Of a stretch of 64,000 nt of DNA, positions 24,137 to 36,260 are shown in pieces. This stretch comes from Fratercula arctica (Eukaryota; Chordata; Aves; Charadriiformes; Alcidae), in assembly GCA_947846985.1 (NCBI GenBank), contig CANTUZ010000004.1, positions 6,128,927 through 6,192,926 on the forward strand, in the 5' to 3' direction. The notes under the pieces are model-generated. The model did not search any database. It saw nothing but the letters and a program-made list of their open reading frames with translations, and was not told the origin of the DNA. Made by a program: the position numbers and the translations under genes. Position 1 is the first letter of the stretch; each line of letters starts with the position of its first letter.

Positions 24137-27123
24137 CTGCAATCATTATGACCAAGTATGTGAATTTCAGCAGAGCCACAATGGAAATTTTCATCCACTT
24201 CGTTATTTGGTTGCTTTTTAAACACTGAGCAAACAGCGGGGTGCATTCCAAAAGGAACCTTCCTCTTTACAATCTTGCAAAAAAAAGTTCCCCTCATCTT
24301 TTTTATGACTAAAGTGACAAGCAGTGGCTATTCTCCAATGGCACCCATCAATCAAAACAGCCCACAGTTCAGTATTCATAGACCCTTGTAATGTAAAAGG
24401 CTGCCTGGAGCATATCAGTTTTAAATATGATAAATAAGATAGCAAACACTCAAGACACTGATCTTTTTAAGTAGTACGACAAACATTTCACCATAATTTT
24501 TTCCAGCTTTCTCTTCAATTATGAGCACTTTTAACTCCCCCCTGTATCTTAGATGCAAGCAGTTGGCATCCTGGTGGAGACAGGAGGTGCTGATACAGCA
24601 CAAAAAACTGACTTCTAGTACGCAGTCTGACAGAATGTTATCACCTTATCCAACCTAAGGATGAGCCACTACCATCAAATGATGTCCTGCCTTTTTATAG
24701 CCCACTGAATACCACTGACCTTGAGCCTGCTTTGTTTTACGTCTTTTCATTGGTGTCTACAGCTTGACTTGACCCACTGCACTAGCTGTCTAACCAAGGT
24801 GTGGCCCAAAGGACTAGTAAGTGTAGAATAAGTGACAGTATTTAGAGCCGTGGTCACATATTAATGACCAGAAGACTTGGACTAATCAGGGCTGTCAAGG
24901 AATTTAGACCTTGGCTGGAGCACTGTGGAAAACAAAACCTGTAGGAGGCTATCATGCCCCAGATGTTAGAAACTGGATATGGAAAAACTAATTGGCCCAT
25001 GTACCTTTTATCTGCAATACAGGACTTTTAATTCATCCTCTCAAACTACAGCCCAAAGAACATACCTCTCCCAGTGTATAAGCAGAGGGGAATGTTATGC
25101 ACACAATTCAAACTGGAAATATAAAGGTTTGACCCTGCTTCTAGAAGATAAGCTGCCTTTCAAGTACTGAAGGATGCAATGGCTTAGCTCTTTTTATGTT
25201 GCCAGGAATCACAGCACTTCATCCCACTAAAAATATATCTGACCACCCCAGGCACAGGCAGCGAGAGCATGGATTCCGAAGCAAAACACAAATCCCTAAA
25301 TTAATTGGCATTAAGCTGACTGGCTTAATTCTTCATCTAACAGGCAGGCATCGACCTGGTAAGAAGCTAGATGTTGGTGGCACTTCTACTGACAAACAAC
25401 AGCAAAAGCACATTGGGGTGGGAACCACCACCAGAACTTTCAGAAGTCCTTTCATGTCCTCTTGGTTGGTCACTAAAGCCCGCTGACATTCTATTTGCAA
25501 CGAACTTGCTTGCTGTGGCTCATGCCCTGCCCATCGTACAGATCCAGTTTTCTTTTTGCTGGCAGCAGCACTATGACTTCACAGGAGGACTAAAGAAATG
25601 TTAATACCTCAGGGGAAGAAAAAAGTCAACACAGGGCTCTATAAATTATTTTCACGACTTGCCTGTTGCAGCTAATTTTTGCAAGGTTTTTTTTTGGACC
25701 CGACGGTCCCCCACTAGATATAACCCTCTTCCTGAATAACACTGTGTAAAAGGAACAAAGACTTGCTGTGTGGCCACGTAGGAACTCAGCTCCACAGCCT
25801 GTGCCTGGAGGAGGCATGCGTGCCCCTGACCCTCTGAAGCAGAGGCAAAGCTGTCACTTGCAGAAATCTAGGTCTCTCGTATCCCTGTCCATCTACACGC
25901 TTATCTCCTCAGGATTTCCTCATTCTTCTCTCCCTGTTCCCTCTCTGCTGTTCCACCTCCCTCCTGCTCCCCAGCTGTATGATCTGCTGGAGCTGCAAAG
26001 GAATCACTTTGTCACAGTTTTGCTGCATATTCTGTTGCCCTGAGAAAGAGGGGGACACCTCTCAAGGAATTAATGCCTTCATTTCTTCTGTAGTGGCCAG
26101 GGATGGGCTGATGACAGCCAAGCTCTGGTGAGACTCTTGTCACGTTGCTGTTTGTCCCAAGAACCTCTGTACAGTTAGAGCCTTCTGCTCCATTTCGTGC
26201 AGAGGGAAGTCTGGACTCACTGTACTGATTTACACAACTAGAAAATAAAATGGATACCCCATGAGAATTCTGAAAAAAATTGGTTTATTTTATTGTGTAG
26301 AATGAAATAACTCATTACTGTACAATCAAGTGCTGGATTTTATTCTCCAGCATGTGGCAAGCATTACATTAGAGAGCAAAATCTGGCTCTGCTGTCAAAC
26401 GTGACAGAAACAAGTATTTTATTCCCACTGAATAAAATTCACATTCTGATCACATCCATTTGTGTGTCAATAACGTTAACCCTAACACTGTCCAGGATGA
26501 CAGACCTAAAATGTAAAATTATATGAAAAGTATCGTGTTTTTAAACAGATTCTTTCATATGGAAAGAAAAAGAGCACACAAAGCACTTGAATTGCTCAGA
26601 ACAAAGATTAATAAAATAAACACACTTCTCTATAGTGATTGTATGCAGGTTACGGATGCAAACGTTTTGCGTCACACTTTGAAAAACTGCAATGCTAACA
26701 CTCTCATTTTCCAAGACTATTATTGTCAGATAATTCACTAAACTTTCAACTTCTAAGAAAAAAGGAGCAGAAGACATAATCAACAGATTAATCAGTAACT
26801 CATGAAGTTTAGTATTCCCTCTGGATGCAATTCAGCCCCTAGCAGAGAGCTGGCAGGATGGTCTCCAAGAGTCAGGAGAGCCATTCTGCTGCTTTGAGTC
26901 CTACACAAGTCCTTGCTCCAGTCCTTTGCAAGGACTCAGTTTCACTTCATGGACACTGCTGTGAAGACAGCATCTTAGGAAACACCATTTGAATGGGCTG
27001 TGGCTAAAATGGTTCTTCCTTTCAAAAGTTCTATATAGCAAGTCTACCAGGCACAATTCTTGGGAGAGAGGGCAAAATTATGCTGTATGAAATCCATCCA
27101 GGCTTACTTCCAGCTGTTCTCAC
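24137..27123 (-). other. TNIP3 intron before the UBAN exon
   Basis: A 3.0 kb phase-0 intron between CAGCAG/gtgaga and gattgcag. I saw no further exon, RNA gene or recognisable transposon. Short reading frames on both strands lack coding character and flanking splice signals. Confidence 0.65.
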
Positions 27124-27240
27124 CTGCTGTTTGAGAACTTCAAGTTGGGTTCTCATGTCCTCAAGGCTGTTCCTGTCACCCTTCCCTGGAGGAGTCCCAA
27201 GAACAGGCGAGTGCTGCTTTTTCAATGCATCCCGAAGGGC
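27124..27240 (-). CDS. TNIP3: TNIP3 coiled-coil exon upstream of UBAN
   Basis: Thirty-nine codons, phase 0 at both ends, residues 213-251. The acceptor is gctctttgacactgcag and the donor CAGCAG/gtgaga. It begins ALRDALKKQHSPVLGTPPGK and ends LEDMRTQLEVLKQQ. Human TNIP3 has ALQDALNIK... then EEMRTEMEVLKQQ (recalled), so both ends match. The middle differs: the bird sequence has a short proline/glycine linker (SPVLGTPPGKGD), which resembles the proline-containing linker at this point in TNIP1 more than the human TNIP3 sequence. The exon joins directly to VQIYEED in the UBAN exon. Confidence 0.95.
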
Positions 27241-28817
27241 CTGCAGTGTCAAAGAGCAAAATTACTACACAGAGATTCACTACACCAAAAAAACCAACCC
27301 CAACAAAACCCAAACCTTTTAAATTATTAGAATGTTTGCTCTCTAAATAAACAGATTAGATTGAGTCACAGGCTCGTGGGGGATTTCCCTTCACTTGCAG
27401 TTACTTCAATTATATACACCGGATATAAACCCTGTAAATAACAGATATGCATGACTAGGTCTAAATTTTCAAAGTGCCCACTCTACATTCATGAATTTGA
27501 GACAGTTTAATTTAGGGGACTGTGCTTTTGCTTATAACTATAACCAACGTTTACCTATGGAAATCACAGCTGCAAAAGTCTCATTTATAAACACCATTTC
27601 CCTGTGCAAGTCAGAATTTGGGAAAACAAAGACAGGTGTCTAAACTCAGCGGAGGCCAAAAGCAGGCAAACAAAAATCCCAAGGACATAAAGGCAATATT
27701 CAAAGATTGCCTAAAAACGTGACTTCAGTAAAGGCTGACTGAAACATTTTTTGCACTAAGAGTACAGATTTCTTCAACTGGAACTGAAGTAAACCCTCCG
27801 GTTGAGAGAAAGTTATGTAGTCTCTACAGCTTGTCACTAGAGGGAGTTAAGAATACACACACTACTCTGGTAATGCTCTTACTCTATTTTTCAGTCAAAT
27901 TCTGCCATAGTTCTTTGCTGATGTTGTTTATTTTTAACAGTATTACACAACTCTCCCTTGGACTGGAATAATTTTTAAATCACTCTTACCCCTCTCTGTC
28001 TATAACCACACACTACACATGTATTTTGACTTTTTTTACTCTAGCACAAATACTCACCATTCAGTACTTTTCAGCGTCTCTCACATAAGATATGGACTCA
28101 GCTAACTTCATCCATTTTAGGAAGTTCAATTACTACTAATGATCCCCAGCTCCCCTTTGCTAGCCACACTCCATTCATACCATACGCGAAGGAGGGAAGA
28201 TAATTTGGAGGGGGAACAGGCAGAGGGGGAAATGCCCCAGCAGGAGAACCAGTATCCCAAGTAACCCAAGAATTAGTATTAATTATGAAAAGGCCAACCA
28301 AAAAAATAAATTAAAAAAAATTAGCACTTCCCACGGAGATCCCAGAAGAGAAAAGGAAGGCTTTTTATCTGATGAGCTACTGTCCCTAAGAATCGTGCAG
28401 AAGAGAAATTGGTATAATAGTGGCAGTTTGTGTGCCATGTCAATACACAAATAAGGTTGAACATAAACATGGGAGGATGAAGATGCAGATAGCTTACTGA
28501 TTAATCCTGCTTTTGCCCCTTTGAGCCACTGCTAATCTCTTTTAGGCTATGACATTGCAGTGCTCTGCACAAATAGTAAAACAAATAACAAAGACAAGTT
28601 TCACATTAGTGTTTAGATTGGGCATGGATCGCCAGCAGCAGCAGAGTCAGTGAAGTCGGACAGTATCGGGGTACGTATGATACATTCCCCGGCTGACTGC
28701 AGCCCGGATCCTCTCCCAGGCGTGTGCTTTGTGAAGTGTACTGCTGAGGACAAAGACAAGTGAAGCGTGCTTTTCTTCTTCCCCCTGTCTACGTGGGATA
28801 CATCTCGATCTTGCTGA

Positions 28818-28945
28818 CAATCACAGAATCATGAGACTCATTTGGGTGGCAGGGGACCTCTGGAGGTCCAAGCTGCTGCTCAGAGCTGGGACAAGGAAGT
28901 CGGGTTGCCCAGGGCCCATCAATTGCGTATTGAGCACTTCCGAGG
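28818..28945 (-). mobile_element. CR1 LINE 3' end fragment, minus strand
   Basis: The plus strand reads as the reverse complement of the bird CR1 tail: aatcacagaatcatgag, then ggtggcaggggacctctgg, aggtccaagctgctgctcag and ggttgcccagggccc. These are the landmarks of the CR1 3' untranslated region in the expected order. Only about 130 bases remain, so this is a typical 5'-truncated copy lying in the same orientation as TNIP3, inside an intron. Edges are approximate. Confidence 0.8.
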
Positions 28946-29449
28946 AAGGCATTAACTAATGGACTATTTAACCTGATGTCTTTCATAAGCAGATGTTCTT
29001 ATCAGGTGAAATACATTACAGCCTATTAGTCTATGTTTAAATAACAATTGAGATGCAGCAAAGTTACGAAATAAGTCAGAAATTTGGCTTGTACTTGAAC
29101 TATATGGTGAACAAGGAAACAGCCACATGAAAGCCAACACTCTTAGGATATAGCACTGCAAACTATTATGGCATTGCAACATAGTTTCATGCTGCAGACA
29201 CCAAAGTAGGATCAGATCGGACTCTCTATTTTCGGTACTCTTGATAACTGGACCAAAGTTGGATGAAGCCACAAGTAAAAAGGTTAACTCTCTTAGAAAC
29301 AAGTAGTAGTATCTTCCATAAATTGAGAACTAAGCAGTTTAAAATGACTGTGATAAAAAACATGCATATTAGCAGGCATAGTTGTATTTTAAAAGACCTA
29401 AAGAGCTGGGTCATCTTAGCTAATCTCTGTGAAAATACGACTGGTCTCT

Positions 29450-29815
29450 GTAGCTATAAGGACAGAGCAAGCACCCCTGAGAGTGATCATATTTTCACTA
29501 GAGGACAGTTCTGCTTCACAGAGAGGACAGGAGCAGATCTGTTTGACACCACTACCAGAAGAACAAATGAATATCATCTGGCCAGAATAAATTCAGCCCA
29601 GTTGAAACAGATGAAAGTCTCTAATGAAAGAAGGGTTACAGTTCCAGAACAGCCTTCCAACAGAAGTACAGTAGAAGGAGGTCAAGTATTATTAACAAAA
29701 AAGTTGTTTGATTTTAGAGAATTTGTAAGAAGTTCAAGTCACTGAACCTGCAATACCAGGAGACTAGACTTCAAAGGGCACAGAGGGTCCCTTCCAGTCT
29801 TATGTGCATTCATGA
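29450..29815 (+). mobile_element. Old CR1/L3-like LINE 3' fragment, plus strand
   Basis: Weakly conserved sequence whose segments follow the layout of the CR1-superfamily 3' region: agaggacag..gagc, then agaagaacaaatg, gggttacagttccagaacagcctt, aagg-aggtcaag, and the end cagagggtcccttccagtctta before a degenerate tail. The match is by pattern, with many substitutions, which suggests an ancient copy. A plus-strand open frame overlaps it (29263-29745) but lacks recognisable protein features. Boundaries are uncertain. Confidence 0.5.
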
Positions 29816-30872
29816 CAAGAGATTTGAAGGATGGAAATACACAGAAAATCAGTAAATTACCCGTGGGAAAGCGTGTTACATGAAATTGATGTTTCATTTA
29901 AAAGAATGGTCTATTTACCCATCTGTCTTAGTTCCAACCACATCATAAGATAAGACAGCAAAGTAAAACATTGAAATAAGTTGTTTTACAAACAAGACCT
30001 TGAATGAAAGTTACACTGAGGCTTTGAGCAAGTCCTGTGAATGCATTTCAAAAAGAGTTAGAGGATCATATGTTCGGTCAGATTTTTTAATATGGCAGCA
30101 TTACTTTTTTGCCTTGACTTTTGCACATCAGGGCCCTTTAGCTTGTGTATCACTTAAAGTTACACAGCAATGGTTACTGCAGTGCATTTCCTCAGGAAGT
30201 GTTTGTGGTTCACCATGAAATACAAAATTGTTAGAAAACACCCACTGTTTTATGTGATCCTTTGATTAAACAAAGTTACATTTATTACTTTCCCTCAGTT
30301 TAAAAAAAAAAAAACCCATTTAGCTATTTTACGGCAATTTCCTCAATGAGACATACATACACATAATAGTTATATGTATGAATATATACATGTATGTGCA
30401 TAAAAAAGACAGGAGCATGTCTTGTGAAGAGAAGCCATTATTCTCAAACACAGAATATATGTACAACAACAATTTTTAAACTGTCTGAATTTTTTTTCTT
30501 AATCACAGTGTTTCACTGGATGCATACAGAAGTTTCTTTGTGCCATTTCCCTTTTGTTTGAAGCAGGGAGAATGTAGAAAGAGCTTAGATATGACGTGTA
30601 GAGAGGTTTCACAGGAGAAGCAAAAGATTCTCTTAACTTTCCTTTTTTCAATGCAAACCTACTACCTGCCAAGAACAGCCTCACAGGTATTCGCTAAAGT
30701 AAGTTCTTGCTTGTTTCCCCAGCTCCCAAATGGTGATCCATGAGTTTGCTACCATGAACAGGTTGTTCACCCAGGATTGAAAAGATGGGCGTCTGGTAGT
30801 GTCACTGCTTGACAACACAGACCCTAGAATTAAAGAAAGAGGTCCTGGTCACTGGCTCACTGTTGCTCATAC

Positions 30873-31001
30873 CTTATTGAGGCGACTTATTTCACACTCA
30901 TAGTGTTCTTTCTTCCTGATCATTGAGGCATTCTTCTGCTTCAGGAGCTTGTTCTCTTCCTTCATTTCTTGGAGAGCTTCACTAAGGACCTTTGTTTCTT
31001 T
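30873..31001 (-). CDS. TNIP3: TNIP3 coiled-coil exon (ENKLLKQKN / HYECEI block)
   Basis: Forty-three codons, phase 0 at both ends, residues 170-212. The acceptor is tttttgcatcccag and the donor AATAAG/gtatga. It encodes a charged coiled coil containing LQEMKEENKLLKQKN and RKKEHYECEISRLNK. Human TNIP3 has LHELKEENKLLKGKN and NKEKEHYECEIKRLNK at the same place (recalled), and ABIN family members share the (H/E)YE.EI.RLNKAL continuation, which is completed here by ALRDAL in the next exon. The near identity across the exon junction fixes both splice sites. Confidence 0.96.
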
Positions 31002-34000
31002 CTGGGATGCAAAAATACAGAAAGATGCTGCTGAAATGCAGATGGAACCATTTTTCAAGAACAATTTTCAGAATATCTGCTGTCTGGCAGATGTGTTGCA
31101 TTTTTGTTGTCCCAAACACAGATGGGAAGGGAGGCAACAGGAAGGCGGATGGTTAGTAAAACCCAGATATGATAAAACTGTTGAAATAGTTTTGACCACT
31201 CATCATATGATGAGACCAAGACAACATACCAGACTAAATTGCTGCTCGTGACAGTCTGCAGCTGCACAAAGGCATGAGAAAGCTGGCAGGCCAAGCAGAT
31301 CAGTACCTTACAGATGATCATCCCAAACCTGCATTACTCCTACATACTCATACTGTAAGGCCAGGGCTAAACGCTGGTGGTGTCCCAGCCATTCCCAGTG
31401 TCATACAACATTAAAGACAAAACCATATCTCAGTATCACATAGTCTGAGGGCTTTTTCCACTACATGAGAGACTGAGGCAGGTCTCAGCCTGCTCAAGAA
31501 TTACCGAGCTACCAACCAAGGCTTAAAAACCCACTTTCTTTGACCTCCTCACAGTTGTTGACTTGAGCTTGACCCTTCTTAGTGTATGTGCCTACACTGT
31601 TGCCACCCCAACAAACTACCAGGTAGATGTCCTTACTTGCCATAGGATTTACACACTAGTCTTTCAAGATGGTATTATAGGAATTATTAGGACAGAGTTG
31701 TAAAACTTTAAATTTGATTCTCTTCTCCTATCACTTTCAGTGTGGCTATTTTCAATTTACAGTGAAGGGAGCTAAGATCCAAATCAGACCCTGAAGCAAA
31801 TGGCATTGTGTAAGCTTCTCTCGCAAGGTAATGCATCCTTCACCAGCCCGCTTTTCCCAGACTGTCTTAAACCAAAGCTGTTTAGATATGTGAAACAGAA
31901 TGGCCCATTCTAGAAAAAAAAAAAGGAAAGTATTTCAAGTATTCTTCTGCAGCTGCTTTATGTGATTAAAAAAAAAAAAAAAAGAGATCCAACAATCACA
32001 TGCACAAGACATCATATGAATGCTTTTTTTCCATGCAACAGGCATATCTCTATGCAGCCAGCGACTAGGCATTTAAGGTCTGGGCTCATGAGAAGTGCAT
32101 CACCGTGTGCTAATTGAGACACTGAAAAGCACCCTTGAGAAACCATTGCATACATGTGAGGTAGCTTTCTTTTCCTTTGTTCTAAGTTAGTTGGAACATT
32201 TTGTTTTATCCAAAAACTGGGCAAGATTAGCAGGATATCTTTGCATTAAGTACAGAAACTCACCCAGGAGCTAGCTCAAGCTGGTACGTACATGTATGTT
32301 TTAAAATATTGAAGAAAAACAAAACACTAATATCCATATAGACTTTTAGCTATGCTCTTCTCTTCACCTTTGCCATCTCTTTTTCCTAGCTTCTAGCACA
32401 CATCCTCCTTCTTGGAGGCTGATGCCTCTGGGAACAGGGCTATTTTTATAACTAAAGATTTCCAGTTTGTTCAGGTTTTCAAACCATCTGAATTCTTTTG
32501 TCTTATTGCTTCTTATTCAACACTGAATCTTAGGTTTTATGGCACCTAGACTTTCCAGTGACTATGTTGGTCTTTGATTCCTGTCTATGGGTCATGCCTA
32601 GAGAGAACAAAAAAAACAAAAAAAACAAACAAACAAAAAAAATTAAATCTCCAGAACAGTTTTCCTCTGAGGGCCATGGAGGACATGGGGACAGATAAAG
32701 TTCACAATATTATCATTCTGTGAGAGCCATACCTCCAGATGCATTTTAAAAAAAAAAAAAAAAAAAAAAAAGCTCTGTAAGACAGCAGCAGCATGCAATC
32801 TGTGTTGTTCAGTGTTGCTGTTTTTCCTAAATGGCTCAGCAGAGCACCCAGAGAACTGCCACTCTGAGGAAACAAATTTAAAAGGTACTGTCAGGCTGCT
32901 GGACTAGATAAGCAAGTAGAGAACAAACATCTTATTACTTTGCTCTGACAATTGCCCTGTACAGCCCATCCCAACTCCATGGCTACAGGGGTGTAAGTAA
33001 AACATTTAAAAAAGAAAGGGTTGTTACCTTTCAAGAAAAGAAAAAAAAAAATGATGTATATATACACCCACACATATATATAAAACCAAATGTAGGCATG
33101 AAGAATGACAGTTGCTACAGAGAAAAAACCCCTAAACCATAAAGCCCTAAAAACCTAATCTCGTAGATCTGTCAGCTTGGGCCTCTTCTGCATTTGCTGA
33201 ACTTGAAAGCAAGAAGCCTGCTCACGTGCTTTCAAGCTAAACATATCTTTATGCATTTTTCTGAATCTTGCCCTTGCACTGCTGCTTCTTCATCCTGCGC
33301 CGTGGGCAGCGCAGGATAACTGGAGTTGGCACAGCTGCTGACATGGGTGTTACAATCCTTGTTGCTCATTCAAAAATCTCTACTTTTAGCAGCTACCTCT
33401 GCAAAGGCACAGATCTCCTGCATCCCTGCATGACATCCAAAAAGTAAAGAAATTCAGAGTAAATAGAAGCACTTACTGGCTGAGTATATAATTTGTAAGG
33501 AAACTTCTGATCTAAGGCTGAAGTTCCATGCAGGTTAACCTGTCCCCATAAGAGCTGTTTGGATTATATTGTCATTTAGTTCATTATTCATGTACGTAGT
33601 AAAAAAATCGGAAGAGTGTACTGCTCATCCTTACCTTTTCAGAAAGGTAGCTGGGACTATTTTTCACAGCTATCATATATTAAAGGGCAGGCAGTAAAAA
33701 CCTTAGTAATACGAACAGGAAGACAGATTGTCTTGCATTGAATCCACACTTGGAGCAAATACAGGCAGTGATTCAGCAAGTACATAACAACATAGTTTGC
33801 TTTAAAACATGTAAACAGTCCTATTGGTTGGAATGCTGGCACATGCTTAGCTAAGACCATATCGTAATTGATAAGCAAGTAAGATGAATGTTCTGCTTAT
33901 GAAGATAAAAGCTAAGGACTTTGCATTTCTTTTCCAGCAGCAGCTAACTTACATCTTATCTGAGCCTGGAAGTGATGCAATTGCCGCTTGTTTTCAGGTT

Positions 34001-34880
34001 TGCTTCACGTTATCAAGCAAATAGAGAAGCCCGACTTCAGCCATCAGAGGACCATCCAGAAACTCTTACAAGAGGTTTTGAAGTGTGTGACACCATGAAG
34101 CAGAATGAGAACAGGAAGCACGCTGTGTGGTGCTTATAAAACGTTTATATACACAAAGTTTTGTGTATACATTGGGGATATATACATCAGTTGCTCAGGT
34201 TGGTGGTTTTACTGTGGTAGGAATTCAGCTTAGGGATCTAACTTTAGAGGCAAATGCCTGCACAAGAGCAAGTGCCTAAGGAGTCCTGCGAGAGGCGCCC
34301 AACCGCTCTCAGGGAGAGGTGAAGGCTGCTCTAGAGCAGTCAGCCCAGGCACTTTCAGCCCTAATAACTGCACTGACTACATCGCTAATATTTACGGGGA
34401 GCTGAGATAGCTACCACACATATAAAAGCCTATATTGTCAACACCGAAAAGTGAGTGTCTGAATTCATTCCTTCAAGTATTTATTGCCAAGCACTTTGTG
34501 CAACATCTGCAATGACATTCCTATTCCATTTGAAATCACTGTAGCATTTTCATTCACAAAGAAATTCACCTTGTACTGAACAGTGAGGAAGGAAATCTCT
34601 GCAGTATTCATATCAACCGGCTCTTTACACCCCCACGCACAGTAATGCCGTGCTCTCTGCCAATTTCTATTGCAATGACTCTCTCTCTGTACATAGTTCT
34701 CTGATCATACAGAAGATCAGCCACACACTTGGGTATAATATTGAAGAGCACTCCACACTACGATCTCATCTCATGGCTGTGCGACAACCCACGCCCTGCT
34801 ACTCGCAAGATGAGAAAGAGGAAAGGCAAGACAGCGTTCGGCACTAAGCACAGCTGGGGTAACAGCGTGCAGCCTCCTAC
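31002..34880 (-). other. TNIP3 intron, about 3.9 kb
   Basis: A phase-0 intron, donor GAAGCG/gtagga and acceptor catcccag. It holds several A homopolymers (near 31914, 31968, 32610-32642 and the 24-base run at 32748), a TA/CA-rich patch near 33055-33085 and an imperfect hairpin around 33297-33315 (ctgcgcc...ggcagcgcag). No exon or known repeat family was recognised. Confidence 0.6.
32748..32771. repeat. Poly(A) tract, 24 bases
   Basis: An uninterrupted run of A after gcatttt. It is the longest homopolymer in the window. It could be a retroposon tail, but no recognisable element sits upstream and no target-site duplication was found by eye. Confidence 0.9.
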
Positions 34881-35012
34881 CGCTTCCTGCACCAGCTTCT
34901 CTCTGCCCAGGGCTTGCAACCTCTCGCCTTCAGGATGCTCTCGATGTCTCTCTTCCTCCAGCTCACCAACTCTCCTCTCCGACACATCCAGTTTTGCTTT
35001 CATTTCTGCCAT
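34881..35012 (-). CDS. TNIP3: TNIP3 coiled-coil exon following the A20-binding region
   Basis: Forty-four codons, phase 0 at both ends, residues 126-169. The acceptor is cttgcttttcag and the donor GAAGCG/gtagga. It starts MAEMKAKLDVSERRVGELEE and ends LGREKLVQEA. It corresponds to human VAELKTKLDAAERFLSTRE and the following charged segment (recalled), but the bird sequence is shorter and lacks the human repeated RQRKDDRQREDDRQR stretch. The first codon happens to be ATG. Since a strong acceptor precedes it and the upstream exon is in phase, it reads as an internal methionine. Confidence 0.94.
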
Positions 35013-36194
35013 CTGAAAAGCAAGTGACAGACCATGGTGGGCTGACTGGGGACCCTGAAAGGGTCCACTGCTCTGTCTGCAGTGGAGATTCTTAATGATC
35101 CTAGGCAAATTCTCTGTTGGCGTTAACCCAGTTGGGTCTTGCACTGCTTTGCTGCCAAAGGACAGCTACCATGGGTCTGTTCCTTCAAATGAATTTTCCA
35201 TTTTAATGTTTTGGGTTTTTTTTTTTTCCCCTTTTTGCAATTTGGACTCCTGCAGTGCTGCACAAACAAATGATCTAGCCAGAGGCATAAAAGGGTCCCA
35301 TATTAAATGAGGAAGAGCCATTTAAATTCCTCTTCTCTTTGGGGAAAGAAAAAAAAAAAAAAAAATCAAATAAATGATCCACTCTCAGCAAAGCTTACTG
35401 GAAAACATTGGAGAGAAAATTTTCCTGATAAGCACGAGGCCATTCTGCAAAATTCATTTTCATAGAAGGAAACAGGAGATGAGAAGTGTCAGAACCAACT
35501 TGGTTTTTGGAATACCAGGCAAAATTGTAAGCAGTCAACTTTATTAGGCAAAGTGAGGCAAAGATGCCACACAACCGCAAGCAGGAATGAAAGCTATGCC
35601 AATGTGAGCTTGACAAATATGGGAATAAAGAGTATTTATTTACAATTTATTTTTTTAATGAAGAGCTTTTGTACAGAACAGTTTCTCAAAAGCAAAAAAG
35701 TCTCTCTGCTTATGGAAAATAGCCTTCATGGAGGAATTATCTGAGAGCTCCCTCATTACAGGGAGCCCCAGTGAGCTCCCAGGCTTCACGAGCCAGCCGC
35801 AAGAGATGGGACAAGAACCAATGGATATGTGATGATGCAGATCAGTGGCTGGGCACACCAGGTACTGCAGGCTAATTTTCAGTTAATTATGCTCTGAAAT
35901 GTGGGCAATTTTTATTACCTTGTGGAGGGCATGAAGATCTCTGCTGTTAGTGTCCAGCCTGGTCCCTACTATTTTAGAAATGCCCTGCTATTTTGTCCTA
36001 CTGAAGATTGTACACACATTAGCTTCACTTTTATGTGATGAAGCTTTTTTAATTTGTGAGCTAAAGACAAAGTAAACATGATGCCTTTCCCCCCTAAGAT
36101 ATTTATTATAGCCAGGGCTGGTTGGTAGTTAAGCACAGGCTTAACTATCTGCAGTTGGCATACATATTCCAATAGAAGTAGTCAACATTGTTAC
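35013..36194 (-). other. TNIP3 intron, 1.2 kb
   Basis: A phase-0 intron, donor AAACAG/gtaaca and acceptor gcttttcag. It contains short A and T runs (for example the A run near 35348-35364). No exon, RNA gene or repeat family was recognised. Confidence 0.65.
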
Positions 36195-36260
36195 CTGTTT
36201 TTCATAAAGCTGTTTCATACGTCTAAATTGATGATCCCATTGCTTGTTCACCTCCAGAAG
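36195..36260 (-). CDS. TNIP3: TNIP3 exon encoding the A20-binding ABIN homology region
   Basis: Twenty-two codons, phase 0 at both ends, residues 104-125. The acceptor is cctgataattacag and the donor AAACAG/gtaaca. It encodes LLEVNKQWDHQFRRMKQLYE followed by KQ. This is ABIN homology domain 1, the segment needed for binding A20 in the ABIN proteins (family knowledge). ABIN-1 reads LLEVNKQWDQHFRSMKQQYE and human ABIN-3 LLEVNQQWDQQFRSMKELYE (recalled). The bird sequence keeps the LLEVN.QWD..FR.MK..YE frame intact, so A20 binding is likely. Confidence 0.96.

Larger units (their letters stand above)
27241..30872 (-). other. TNIP3 intron with two CR1-like remnants
   Basis: A 3.6 kb phase-0 intron, donor AATAAG/gtatga. 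It contains a minus-strand CR1 3' end near 28.8 kb and an older plus-strand CR1-like fragment at about 29.45-29.82 kb, each listed separately. Outside them I saw only A-rich runs and a TA/CA-rich stretch near 30.35-30.41 kb. Confidence 0.65.
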
